From Plectonema cf. radiosum LEGE 06105 (GTDB lineage Bacteria > Cyanobacteriota > Cyanobacteriia > Cyanobacteriales > Nostocaceae), in the NCBI RefSeq assembly GCF_015207665.1, contig NZ_JADEWL010000002.1:62001-126000 (forward strand): DNA of 64,000 bases, read 5' to 3'. The stretch's first letter is position 1, and each line of letters opens with the position of its first letter. Position numbers and translations under genes: made by a program. Below are positions 9,753 to 17,900 of the stretch, piece by piece. The notes under the pieces are model-generated. The model saw nothing but the letters and a program-made list of their open reading frames with translations, had not been told where the DNA came from and ran no database searches.

Positions 9753-9878
9753 AGTCCACCACGTTAGTTATGACAGGTTCGTAGTTGCATTAGCGAAGCG
9801 GCTGCTTAGCAGCTTTTAGCGCTGTAAATTAAGGGCGCGCATTCCAACTACAAGCCATCATAATTAATCTGGTGGACT
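9753..9878. mobile_element. Probable MITE, 126 bp with ~35-bp imperfect terminal inverted repeats
   Basis: Left arm 9753-9787 starts AGTCCACCA and ends GTAGTTG; right arm 9845-9878 starts CAACTAC and ends TGGTGGACT. The arms match over nearly their whole length (TTAGTTATGA against TTAATTATGA in the middle). No open frame lies inside; the core contains a small GCTGCT/AGCAGC palindrome. I did not find a clear target duplication. The transposase family cannot be named from the sequence alone. Confidence 0.6.
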
Positions 9879-9898
9879 ATTAGTACTTGACCAAAGTC

Positions 9899-9960
9899 AG
9901 CGGTACTCCGCCGTGCAATGGCGGGCAGTAAGCTGACCGGCGGCCGGCGTTCCCCGGTCA
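9899..9960. repeat. GC-rich palindromic repeat, intergenic copy
   Basis: Contains GGTACTCCGCCGTGCAA followed by a GGCGG arm, and later CCGGCGTTCCCC. The same core recurs inside hetP at 53692-53745. This copy has a diverged middle section compared with the hetP copy. The GC content is far above its surroundings. Confidence 0.7.
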
Positions 9961-9964
9961 ATTT

Positions 9965-10078
9965 TTATTTTTTCCCTGGTTTATTTTCTGTTTTAGGAAC
10001 AGGTGGTATTGAATCATGCACATCCTCAGTTAATGGACGTATTGGATCTAATGTACTACGAAATAAAAGCGAATTGTC
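9965..10078 (-). pseudogene. C-terminal remnant of an unknown gene, cut by the tnpB remnant
   Basis: On the minus strand an open frame reads LLFRSTLDPIRPLTEDV, continues DSIPPVPKTENKPGKK and stops at 9965. It has no start codon, and its 5' end meets the tnpB remnant near 10075. The proline/lysine-rich tail looks like a protein C-terminus. I do not recognise the family. It may be what remained of a gene after the element landed and decayed. Confidence 0.4.
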
Positions 10079-10347
10079 ATGTCTGCCTTAATCAAGTCGG
10101 AAGTTTGCCGCTTGATGTAAGATTTTGAACTTGTGATAATTGCCAAACTAGGCACGACAGGGATATTAACGCAAGCATTAACCTCTCTTGTGAGGGACTA
10201 CGGATTTTGACACGCCAGTTGCCTCAAGTCGGGAAACCCGCCCATGGCACTGGCTCCTCTGGAACGGGGGATAAAGCGATGAAGTGTGCAGAGCGGGGGG
10301 TTTCCCCCATGAACAACTTCATCAAGAAGCCTGTCGCCCAGATGTAA
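10072..10347 (+). pseudogene. Decayed C-terminus of a zinc-finger TnpB
   Basis: The plus strand reads NCHVC, then NQVGSLPLDVRF, an internal TGA stop at 10126-10128 where Trp is expected, then TCDNC, RHDRDINASINL and a tail to TAA at 10345. CHVC...CDNC is the TnpB zinc finger and DRDINA carries the RuvC-III Asp. Only the last ~90 codons remain, so it is a dead element of a different subgroup from the intact tnpB at 7 kb. Open frames on the opposite strand here (10198-10428) are shadows of this sequence. Confidence 0.75.
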
Positions 10348-10815
10348 GTCGCAGTAAGGGAGGACGCAAAAAATCCACTCGAAGCTTTCTGTTGGGCAGG
10401 AAGCAAAGCGGTGTACGCGAAGCGTCACTGTAGGTAGTTCACTAATTAAGTGAATTTGATAATTGATTGAATTTAATTAACAACTTAAGTAAGAAGTTGT
10501 AAGAAGTTGAGAAATACTTTTAATTACTTTAATTACTTTAAATAATTACTTGAAACAATTAAATCAAAAAGACTAAATTACTATAAATATAAAATATCAA
10601 TTAAAATTCATCAAATAAAAATAAATGAGAATAATTATCAAATTTAATATTTAGTATAGACTTGAGCCAAGGTATCATAAATTAACTCAATAGCGAATAA
10701 AAAATGACAGAGAGATAAGGATGTATCTTCTGCCATCAATTAAAAAGTTGAATTATATGGAAAATTTTCTTCAGTAAAATCTAGGAAAGCCTGTGTTAAT
10801 TCGAGCAGAAGAATG
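10348..10815. other. Non-coding stretch between tnpB remnant and dps
   Basis: Starts with the presumed end of the decayed element (a GACGCTTCGCG-type palindrome near 10410-10425), then very AT-rich sequence with short repeats of TTACTTTAA. No gene seen. Confidence 0.4.
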
Positions 10816-11370
10816 TTAGTTACTAGCAGATTGAACAAATCCTAAAGTTAAGCTATCCTTAGCCAAGAAGTGAGATAAATGATAGGCACGCTCTTCAGTT
10901 TTGAGAAGAATTTGCTCGTATAAATGCCGTGTAGCTCTATCACCCAAACTCTCAGCCTGAGAAGCTTGACGACGAATTACACCAATCATAGCTTGCTCTG
11001 CACTCAAGTCATTTTCGATCATTTGACGGCAAGAATAGATACCATCGGATTCTGGTTCAAAGCAGCATAATTCGGCTAATTTACTGAAAGAAGCAGCAGG
11101 TACACCACCAAGTCCGTTCAATCGTTCTCCAATTTCATGGACATGACCTTGCACTTCTTCATAGCAATCGCTGAAAAAGTCGTGTAGTGAATAGAATTCG
11201 GAACCTTCTACAACGAAATGATGTTTTTGGTACTGTATGTATAGGGCTTGAAAACTCGCTAAGACAACGTTAAAACCTTCACAAACTGGCTCTGTAACGC
11301 TCTTGTCAAGTAACACTGGATTATCATAAACCTGACCAAAATTTTGTAATAAAGTTTGTGTGTTAGCCAT
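10816..11370 (-). CDS. dps: Dps-family ferritin-like protein
   Basis: Dps proteins form dodecamers that oxidise and store iron with peroxide and protect DNA. This 184-residue frame has the Dps helix-B region [19 protein letters not shown] and the following [16 protein letters not shown], giving the His and Asp/Glu ferroxidase ligands at the dimer interface. A good ribosome binding site (GAGGAG) lies 6 bases before the ATG. Three cysteines in [13 protein letters not shown] are unusual for the family. Its neighbours are non-coding on both sides. Confidence 0.9.
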   Translation of the reverse strand: MANTQTLLQNFGQVYDNPVLLDKSVTEPVCEGFNVVLASFQALYIQYQKHHFVVEGSEFYSLHDFFSDCYEEVQGHVHEIGERLNGLGGVPAASFSKLAELCCFEPESDGIYSCRQMIENDLSAEQAMIGVIRRQASQAESLGDRATRHLYEQILLKTEERAYHLSHFLAKDSLTLGFVQSASN

Positions 11371-11947
11371 TGTTCTCCTCGCTTATTATCGCTGATTTGC
11401 TAATTACTTCGTTTTTATATCTTAACACCATAAAAATCAAATGATGTCTGTAAAATATTACAGATTTTTGAGTTTTTAACTCAATTTTTACTAGTTACAA
11501 ACATATTTTTCTCACCTTATTGACATCTTTTTTTGCTTAATTGAGTTAATTGAGTTTGCCATTTTATCTAAAGCCTGCACTTGAAAGCTTATAGCTGCAA
11601 AATCACTTAGGATTTAGGCAAGCAATGCAAGAACATTCAAATCAACGAATCTGATAAGTACATTTAAATAAAAGTACTTACAGATAAGATTTGAGTAAAC
11701 TTACTTAAAAATAGCGAGTATTTTTGTTTTAACAAGCCAAATTGGCAGATTTTTCCGGAAAAGGGAGTAGGTAATGGGTAATTAAATCCGTGAAATCACT
11801 GCAATCCCTTTTAATGCCTGGTCGCTAATGGGTAACTGTCAACTGTCAACTGATAAAAAATTTTTATTTTTTTTCAAAAGTTACTGAGAAATCTTTGCAT
11901 TTAATTTATAATGGTTTGAGAGAAACTGAGTTGCAAAGTTGAATGCA
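11371..11947. other. Non-coding region upstream of dps
   Basis: AT-rich, divergent promoter region between dps and the gene at 11948. Contains a short heptamer run GTCAACTGTCAACTG near 11829-11845, one of the tandem-repeat families seen elsewhere in the window. No coding signal recognised. Confidence 0.4.
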
Positions 11948-12256
11948 ATGCATTGTAAACAACTACTGCAAGTTTATTGCACTTTGAGGGTACCTATCTT
12001 GAAATCGTTTGATTTGCAGTCACAGACAAAACACGTTGTTGAGGTGAATTGGGCAGACCGTTGGCAAGTCTATAAAAGGTTGGAGGAATTACACATTCCT
12101 TGTTCGTGTAGTCCTAATCAACCTTTAACAGTTGAAATTGCTAATACCGCTGCTGCGATTCAACTTTGGAGTGTGATGCGGCAATTAAATGCTTCCCGCC
12201 AAGAGCTAATCATTACTCTTAAGGAATGTTTTAATTATCGTCCGAGACATCTGTAA
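11948..12256 (+). CDS. Conserved-looking hypothetical protein (102 aa)
   Basis: Small soluble protein beginning MHCKQLLQVY. It has alternating strand/helix character, a CSCSPNQPL segment and a C-terminal helix ending NYRPRHL. The ATG at 11948 is preferred over a TTG three codons earlier. It lies 94 bp before the [2Fe-2S] protein on the same strand and may be cotranscribed. I do not recognise a named domain and assign no function. Confidence 0.6.
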   Translation: MHCKQLLQVYCTLRVPILKSFDLQSQTKHVVEVNWADRWQVYKRLEELHIPCSCSPNQPLTVEIANTAAAIQLWSVMRQLNASRQELIITLKECFNYRPRHL

Positions 12257-12350
12257 TTAGACAATTAGAGGGTCATCTGGGTGTAAATCCTTGCTCCCGT
12301 TTTAGCTTTGGATCAGTTGTTGATTGTTATACAAAATTGGTTAAATAATC

Positions 12351-12977
12351 ATGGGAAAATCTCAGTGTAGTGAAGTGTCAGAATTTTGTCTTGAAGGGCG
12401 ATTTTTAGATTTTGTAATCAAGGATGGTTACAAGCTCAAAGGTTTACTATTAGCGACTTCTGAAGGCGAACGCTATATTAAATTAGCTAAACATTTAAGA
12501 ATTGCTTTCGATTTACGTTTACCCCCTGGCACTTGGTTACAGGTCGTAGGTGAAAGAAGATATGATACCAAAACGGGTGAAGTCAAATTAAAAGCCGAAC
12601 GAGTTATGGCTGCTCGTAGATCAGTGGAAATCCCAGAAGAAGTACAGACTATCCCGACAGAGAAGCCGAAAGAGAAATCAGTTAAAAAAAATATATTAGT
12701 GTGTCAAAAATCTAGCTGTATGAAGCGCGGTGGTCAAAAGCTGTGTCAAGCTTTAGCAGCTTCGATCAGCGAACGTGGTTTAGAAGACCAAGTTGCGATT
12801 AAAGGTACGGGCTGCATGAAAAATTGTAAAGCAGGACCCAACTTGATCATGCCAGATAAAACTCGCTACAGCAAAATTCAGGCAGAACAAGTATCTACTT
12901 TGATGGACAAACATTTTGGTCTTAAAGAAGGAGTAGAAATACCCGTATCAGAAGTAGTTAATGTTAATACTTTGTAA
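12351..12977 (+). CDS. Thioredoxin-like [2Fe-2S] ferredoxin protein with N-terminal OB-like domain
   Basis: The 208-residue protein has two parts. Residues ~10-90 look like a small beta-barrel (GRFLDFVIKDGYKLKGLLL, later GTWLQVVGERRYD) of OB type. Residues ~118-195 form a thioredoxin-fold ferredoxin: ILVCQKSSCMKRGG with later GTGCMKNCKAGPN provides four cysteines (C-x4-C ... C-x3-C), the pattern of NuoE/HoxE-like [2Fe-2S] domains. Such proteins are common in cyanobacteria, but the electron partner is unknown. No hydrogenase or complex I genes are nearby. ATG start; no strong ribosome binding site seen. Confidence 0.8.
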   Translation: MGKSQCSEVSEFCLEGRFLDFVIKDGYKLKGLLLATSEGERYIKLAKHLRIAFDLRLPPGTWLQVVGERRYDTKTGEVKLKAERVMAARRSVEIPEEVQTIPTEKPKEKSVKKNILVCQKSSCMKRGGQKLCQALAASISERGLEDQVAIKGTGCMKNCKAGPNLIMPDKTRYSKIQAEQVSTLMDKHFGLKEGVEIPVSEVVNVNTL

Positions 12978-13059
12978 ACTGGACAACATTTAATGCAATA
13001 ATTTACTAACTGACTTGCAGTTAAAGGTTTTAATATACCTGTTTTTTTTTTGATAAGTA

Positions 13060-13140
13060 TTTTCAACTACGGGATTTACAAAGAATCGGGTTTCTTTGAA
13101 TATCTGTATTGCCACACAAGTATCATAGAAATCCGACTTC
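13060..13140. repeat. Variant of the AAGTCGGGTTT dispersed palindrome
   Basis: GAATCGGGTTTCTTT near 13082 pairs with AGAAATCCGACTTCT near 13126. It is a diverged member of the palindrome family listed elsewhere, placed between convergent genes, where it may end transcription. Confidence 0.45.
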
Positions 13141-13273
13141 TAGTTGAATAATGTGTATTTAGCTAGGAACAAACATCGCGATCGCAAAAAAACAAGTTAG
13201 CAAAATATTCACGGATGGCAGACCAATATGATGCTATAAACCAATACATTCAAGTTATTTGGGAAAATTAAAA

Positions 13274-13843
13274 CTACCAAATCTTAATCAAATTCAACTC
13301 AAACCCCGGTAAAACATCTTCACCAGAGACAGTTTGGGGTGAATTCAATATTTCTACTTCTTTTCCTGGTCGATAAATTTCTACTATTTTATTTTTGGGG
13401 TCAATTAACCAACCCAAGCGAACTCCATTGTCAATATATTCTGCCATTTTATTTTGCAGCTTTTTGAGCGAGTCACTACTCGAACGTAACTCTACAACAA
13501 AATCCGGTGCAAGTGGTGAAAACTCTTCTTCTCGTTGTTTTTGGGTTAATTCATCCCATTTTTGATTACTTACCCAAGAAGCATCGGGAGAATACACAGC
13601 ACCATTAGGTAAGGTAAAACCAGTAGAAGAATCAAAACTAATTCCTAAATTAGTATTATCATTCCATAACCATAGTAAAGCGGTGATACTAGAATTTTTC
13701 TTTCCCGTCCAAGGATAAGTCGGTGCCATAATAATAACTTCTCCGGTAGATGCACGTTCAAGCTGCAAATCTTCATTTGCTGAACATAGTTCTTTAAACC
13801 CTTGAGTATCTAATTTAGGAATATTTAACGCGATTGAATTCAT
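13274..13843 (-). CDS. Uma2-family (DUF820) putative restriction-endonuclease-fold protein
   Basis: 189 residues with the Uma2 pattern: a STGF-LPNGAVYSPDASWV block with the acidic Asp, then APDFVVELRSSSDSLKKLQNKM giving the E-x-R/K element and later GVRLGWLIDPK. This is the PD-(D/E)XK-like fold found in dozens of copies in filamentous cyanobacteria. Role is unknown; DNA cleavage has not been shown for most. Good ribosome binding site (AGGAG, 7 bases from ATG). No partner gene adjoins it. Confidence 0.88.
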   Translation of the reverse strand: MNSIALNIPKLDTQGFKELCSANEDLQLERASTGEVIIMAPTYPWTGKKNSSITALLWLWNDNTNLGISFDSSTGFTLPNGAVYSPDASWVSNQKWDELTQKQREEEFSPLAPDFVVELRSSSDSLKKLQNKMAEYIDNGVRLGWLIDPKNKIVEIYRPGKEVEILNSPQTVSGEDVLPGFELNLIKIW

Positions 13844-13860
13844 AATTAACTCCTAGCTTG

Positions 13861-13963
13861 AAAATTGGTAATTGGGAATTGGGAATTGGTAATTGGTATT
13901 TTCCTAACTCCTAACTCCTCACTCCTCACTCCTCACTCCTAACTCCTAACTCCTCACTCCTAA
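13861..13963. repeat. Heptanucleotide tandem repeats (two families)
   Basis: First a run of GGAATTG/GGTAATT-type heptamers (13861-13900), then a run of ACTCCTA/ACTCCTC heptamers (13904-13963). Short tandemly repeated heptamers are characteristic of heterocystous cyanobacterial genomes. They fill the gap between uvrB and the Uma2 gene. Confidence 0.75.
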
Positions 13964-13968
13964 CTTAA

Positions 13969-15969
13969 TCACCTTCCCACCAACTTATCTCTTAAATGCT
14001 TGATTCTATCTCTAAATTTTGCCGCTTCTTCAAATTGGAGATTTTTAGCAGCTTCTTTCATCTGGGTTTCTAATTTATTAATTAATTGCGGAATATTTTC
14101 TAAAGGTATTTCATCAACGTGTTCGTCTACCACTTGCAAATCTTGTGAATTTAAGCGTCGTGACACTTCTAAGAAAGATAAAATTGCATTGCTGGATTTC
14201 TTCTTGACGATTGACTTCGGGGTAATATTGTGCATCTTATTATGTGCCATTTGAATACCTCGACGACGCTCGGTTTCGTCGATCGCCTTTATCATACTAT
14301 CGGTCATTTTATCGCCGTATAAAATGGCTTGTCCTTTGACATGACGTGCAGCTCTACCAATAGTTTGAATTAAAGAACGCTCAGCACGCAAAAATCCTTC
14401 TTTGTCAGCATCTAAAATCGCTACTAAAGAAACTTCCGGTAAATCCAAACCTTCTCTTAACAAGTTAACCCCAACTAATACATCAAACACACCATCGCGC
14501 AAGTCTTGAATAATTTCAATTCTTTGAATCGAATTAATCTCGGAATGCAGATATCTAACACGAATGCCGCTATCTTCTAAATATTCCGTTAAATCCTCAG
14601 CCATTCGCTTGGTTAAGGTAGTAATCAACACTCTTTCGTTGAGGTCTACTCGATCTTTAATTTCGCCTAATAAATCATCAATTTGACCTTCAGTAGGACG
14701 TACAATCACTTCTGGGTCAATTACTCCAGTTGGTCTAATAATTTGCTCAGCAATATTATCTTCAGAAATTTCTAATTCCCAATTACCAGGAGTTGCGGAA
14801 ACAAATATACATTGATTAACTTTTTCCCAAAATTCTTCGGCTTTTAAAGGACGATTATCAGCAGCACTAGGAAGCCGAAAACCATGCTCAATTAAAACCT
14901 TTTTTCGCGCTTGGTCGCCATTATACATCCCGCGAATTTGAGGAATAGTAACGTGAGATTCATCGATCACCAACATCCAATCTTTGGGGAAATAATCAAT
15001 TAAACATTCTGGTGGTTCCCCTGGTTTCCTCCCTGCAAGGTGACGCGAATAGTTTTCTACACCGTTACAATAACCAACTTCGCGCAACATTTCCAAATCA
15101 TAGCGACAACGTTGGTCTATACGTTGGGCTTCTAATAACTTGCCATCTGCTTCCAATTCTGCTTTACGGGCTTTTAATTCTGCTTCAATATCCGCACAAG
15201 CTACTTCTAACCTATCTTGCGGTGTGACAAAATGACGCGCAGGGTAAATATTTACTGCTGTCAAACTTTGCAGAATTTCACCCGTAACCGGATCAATGTA
15301 ACGAATAGCGTCTATTTCATCACCGAAAAATTCAATACGAATAATTCTATCTTCGTATGCCGGACCAATTTCTAAAACATCACCGCGAACCCGAAACTTT
15401 CCTCGACCCATTTCTATATCGTTACGGCTGTATTGAACTGATACTAAGTCTCTAAGTATTTCCCGCTGGTCTACTGACCTCCCCACTTGAAATGGAATTG
15501 CAGCATTTAAATATTCCGAAGGCATTCCCAAACCGTAAATGCAACTAATTGAAGCAACAACTATTACATCTTTACGTTCAAATAAAGACCTGGTTGCGGA
15601 ATGTCGCAACATATCAATTTCATCATTAATTTGAGCCGTTTTTTCTATATAAGTATCGGTAACGGGAATATAAGCTTCTGGTTGATAATAATCGTAGTAA
15701 CTGATAAAATATTCCACCGCGTTTTCGGGGAAAAACTCCCGTAACTCATTACAAAGCTGTGCGGCGAGAGTTTTATTATGCGCCAAAACAAGAGTCGGTT
15801 TACCTATTTTCTCAATCACCCTTGCGATCGTGTGAGTTTTTCCCGTACCAGTTGCACCCAAAAGGGTCTGATAACGGTTTCCTGCTTCAATAGTTTCCAC
15901 AAGCTGCTTAATTGCTTTAGGCTGGTCACCTGTGGGTTCAAAAGGGGCTTTTACCAGAAAATTTTTCAT
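13969..15969 (-). CDS. uvrB: Excinuclease ABC subunit B
   Basis: Damage-verifying helicase-like subunit of nucleotide excision repair; works with UvrA and UvrC. At 666 residues it is full length. Seen in order: Walker [11 protein letters not shown], the beta-hairpin region [16 protein letters not shown]-type box VIDESH, motif [11 protein letters not shown], and the C-terminal UVR domain ([18 protein letters not shown]) that binds UvrC. Start ATG encodes [17 protein letters not shown], the expected N-terminus. No uvrA or uvrC in the window. Confidence 0.98.
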   Translation of the reverse strand: MKNFLVKAPFEPTGDQPKAIKQLVETIEAGNRYQTLLGATGTGKTHTIARVIEKIGKPTLVLAHNKTLAAQLCNELREFFPENAVEYFISYYDYYQPEAYIPVTDTYIEKTAQINDEIDMLRHSATRSLFERKDVIVVASISCIYGLGMPSEYLNAAIPFQVGRSVDQREILRDLVSVQYSRNDIEMGRGKFRVRGDVLEIGPAYEDRIIRIEFFGDEIDAIRYIDPVTGEILQSLTAVNIYPARHFVTPQDRLEVACADIEAELKARKAELEADGKLLEAQRIDQRCRYDLEMLREVGYCNGVENYSRHLAGRKPGEPPECLIDYFPKDWMLVIDESHVTIPQIRGMYNGDQARKKVLIEHGFRLPSAADNRPLKAEEFWEKVNQCIFVSATPGNWELEISEDNIAEQIIRPTGVIDPEVIVRPTEGQIDDLLGEIKDRVDLNERVLITTLTKRMAEDLTEYLEDSGIRVRYLHSEINSIQRIEIIQDLRDGVFDVLVGVNLLREGLDLPEVSLVAILDADKEGFLRAERSLIQTIGRAARHVKGQAILYGDKMTDSMIKAIDETERRRGIQMAHNKMHNITPKSIVKKKSSNAILSFLEVSRRLNSQDLQVVDEHVDEIPLENIPQLINKLETQMKEAAKNLQFEEAAKFRDRIKHLRDKLVGR

Positions 15970-16221
15970 ACAGCTTGCAAAAACTTTAACCTATTTAATG
16001 GTAACGAATAGTGCCGCCTGGCGAACTGAAAATGGCAATTTAAAGAAGACAATTTATATACATTAATGTTTACAATACTTTACAATTAAGTTTGACTTAT
16101 GTGTCAGTTTTAAAGATACTTATATCTGTACAAGGTTTTTTAAAGTTACACTTAATAAATAAAAGTAAATTTTTAATTTACCGTCATCATAGTCAAATTT
16201 ATTTGTTAGAGGCATAAAATT

Positions 16222-16707
16222 ATGACCGTCAGCAGTAATGGTAGACAAGCCAGTACTAGACAAAGACGAATCAAAACTGGATTGGAAACCAGTACAAAAT
16301 TAGAAAATATAAAAGGTGAAAACGTGAGTACAGATAATCAAAATAACAATACTGATAAGGTTGTAAAAGCAGATGCTGCAAAAGAAGAAGTAACCGGAAC
16401 CCTTGCGATTTCTGGGAATCGTCCTATTACCAGCAGCGACTTAAATATTGCAGGTACAATGATGGTTTCCGGGGAACGTCCCATTAGCAGCAGCGATTTG
16501 CAAATTGTTGATACCGTAAATATCATGGGAATTCGTCCCATTGGGGCAAACAAGATGCAATACTCCGAGACAATGAATTTATCTGGAATTCGTCCTATTG
16601 CTAAGAGCGATTTGGTGGTTTCACAAACTTATTCTGTTATGGGTAATCGTCCGGTTGCATCCAACGAAGTTGATGATAGTTACTCTTTGATGGGCTTTTT
16701 AGATTAG
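16222..16707 (+). CDS. Repeat protein with five 19-residue GxRPI repeats
   Basis: 161 residues. After a basic, Asn-rich leader of ~55 residues come five tandem 19-residue units, each of the form T-x-x-[ILV]-[SM]-G-x-RP[IV]-x-S-x-D-L, ending in a partial unit SYSLMGFLD. The spacing and the invariant G-x-RP suggest a small regular beta or solenoid fold. No signal peptide or membrane helix. A ribosome binding site AGAGG lies 11 bases before the ATG. I remember similar proteins in other filamentous cyanobacteria but no function. Confidence 0.75.
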   Translation: MTVSSNGRQASTRQRRIKTGLETSTKLENIKGENVSTDNQNNNTDKVVKADAAKEEVTGTLAISGNRPITSSDLNIAGTMMVSGERPISSSDLQIVDTVNIMGIRPIGANKMQYSETMNLSGIRPIAKSDLVVSQTYSVMGNRPVASNEVDDSYSLMGFLD

Positions 16708-16717
16708 ATTTAAAATC

Positions 16718-16867
16718 ATTAGAAGTCTGGTTTTTACTAGCCTACTGTACACCAGACAATGGTTATAAAAAACCCGACTTCTCGAAACTCACCAGACAAT
16801 GATTAGAAGTCTGGTTTTTACTAGCCTACTGTACACCAGACAATGGTTATAAAAAACCCGACTTCTC
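16718..16867. repeat. Tandem duplication of a 66-bp palindromic unit
   Basis: A 66-bp unit at 16718-16783 is repeated identically at 16802-16867 (84-bp period). Each unit is itself an inverted repeat opening AGAAGTCTGGTTTTT and closing AAAAACCCGACTTCT, so each can fold into a hairpin. It lies between the convergent repeat-protein gene and rpe. Confidence 0.8.
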
Positions 16868-16951
16868 AGAACTGATGGTGCGATTAAAAAAATTCCCTCC
16901 GCTAAATTAAAGGAAGGGGTTTCAAGTGATGGGAATATTAATTAACTTATG

Positions 16952-17662
16952 TTAAGAAGCTTTGGGTATATCTTGTGCGGGACGTTGACTGTTGCGGATA
17001 CCCTCGATGGCTTCCTTATAGCTTTTAGCTTTAAAAACGGCGGAACCTGCAACAATTGCATTTGCACCAGCTTCCAAGACTTGCCAGGTATTGTTGACTT
17101 TTAGTCCACCATCAACTTCAATCCACGGATCAAGTCCGCGTTCGTCACACATTTGACGCAGCTTGCGGATTTTGGGTAAAACTCCAGGAATGAAGCTTTG
17201 ACCACCAAAACCGGGGTTAACGCTCATGATCAGCACCAAATCGCATAAATCCAGACAGTACTCAATCATATCCAAAGAAGTACCGGGGTTTAATACAACT
17301 CCTGCCTTTTTACCAAGTTCCTTGATTTGTCCTAAAGTGCGATGCAAGTGAGGAGAAGCATTATGCTCGCAATGAACGTAAATGTGATCTGCTCCGGCTT
17401 TGGCAAAATCCTCTACATACTTTTCAGGTTCCACAATCATCAAGTGGACATCCAGAGGCTTTTGAGTTACCGGACGAAGCGCCTCCACTATCAGAGGACC
17501 AATCGTTATATTAGGTACAAAACGACCATCCATTACGTCAACGTGAATCCAATCGGCTCCGGCTTCGTCTACAGCACGAACTTCGTCACCAAGACGACTA
17601 AAATCTGCTGATAGGATGGATGGAGCGATCACAACGGGTTTTTTAGATTGTTTATTGGTCAT
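16952..17662 (-). CDS. rpe: Ribulose-phosphate 3-epimerase
   Basis: Interconverts ribulose-5-phosphate and xylulose-5-phosphate in the Calvin and pentose phosphate pathways. Classic TIM-barrel motifs: [28 protein letters not shown] (metal/catalytic Asp), [17 protein letters not shown] and EVDGGLK with the second Asp. 236 residues, as usual. ATG start. Followed by heptamer repeats; monocistronic by appearance. Confidence 0.98.
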   Translation of the reverse strand: MTNKQSKKPVVIAPSILSADFSRLGDEVRAVDEAGADWIHVDVMDGRFVPNITIGPLIVEALRPVTQKPLDVHLMIVEPEKYVEDFAKAGADHIYVHCEHNASPHLHRTLGQIKELGKKAGVVLNPGTSLDMIEYCLDLCDLVLIMSVNPGFGGQSFIPGVLPKIRKLRQMCDERGLDPWIEVDGGLKVNNTWQVLEAGANAIVAGSAVFKAKSYKEAIEGIRNSQRPAQDIPKAS

Positions 17663-17754
17663 GGCTAGTGGGTCTTTAAGCGTCCTCTTCTGTAATCATT
17701 GTAACAAAATATTGAGATTTATCTCATGAAAAATTGGAAATTAGACAATGGGAG

Positions 17755-17890
17755 ATGGGAATTGGGAATTGGGAATTGGTAATTGGTAATTGGTAATTGG
17801 TAATTGGGGATTGGTAACTCCGAACAACTAACAACCATCAACCAACAACCATCAACTAACAACTAACAACCAACAACTAACAACCAACAA
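17755..17890. repeat. Heptanucleotide tandem repeats upstream of the S8 protease
   Basis: A run of GGGAATT/GGTAATT heptamers (~17755-17815) is followed by AACAACC/AACAACT heptamers (~17821-17890). The second run ends 10 bp before the protease start codon, so it would lie in the 5' leader or promoter. Confidence 0.75.
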
Positions 17891-17900
17891 CTACTTTTTT

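Noticed and set aside
10224-10406. Alternative 60-residue minus-strand frame in the tnpB remnant
   Set aside because: Shadow of the same remnant.
10198-10428. Open frame of 76 residues on the minus strand (MTLRVHRFASCPTESFEW...)
   Set aside because: It is the reverse of the tnpB remnant and element end; such shadow proteins are widespread annotation artefacts.
12878-13066. Minus-strand frame opposite the [2Fe-2S] gene end
   Set aside because: Overlaps a well-supported gene and has no independent support.
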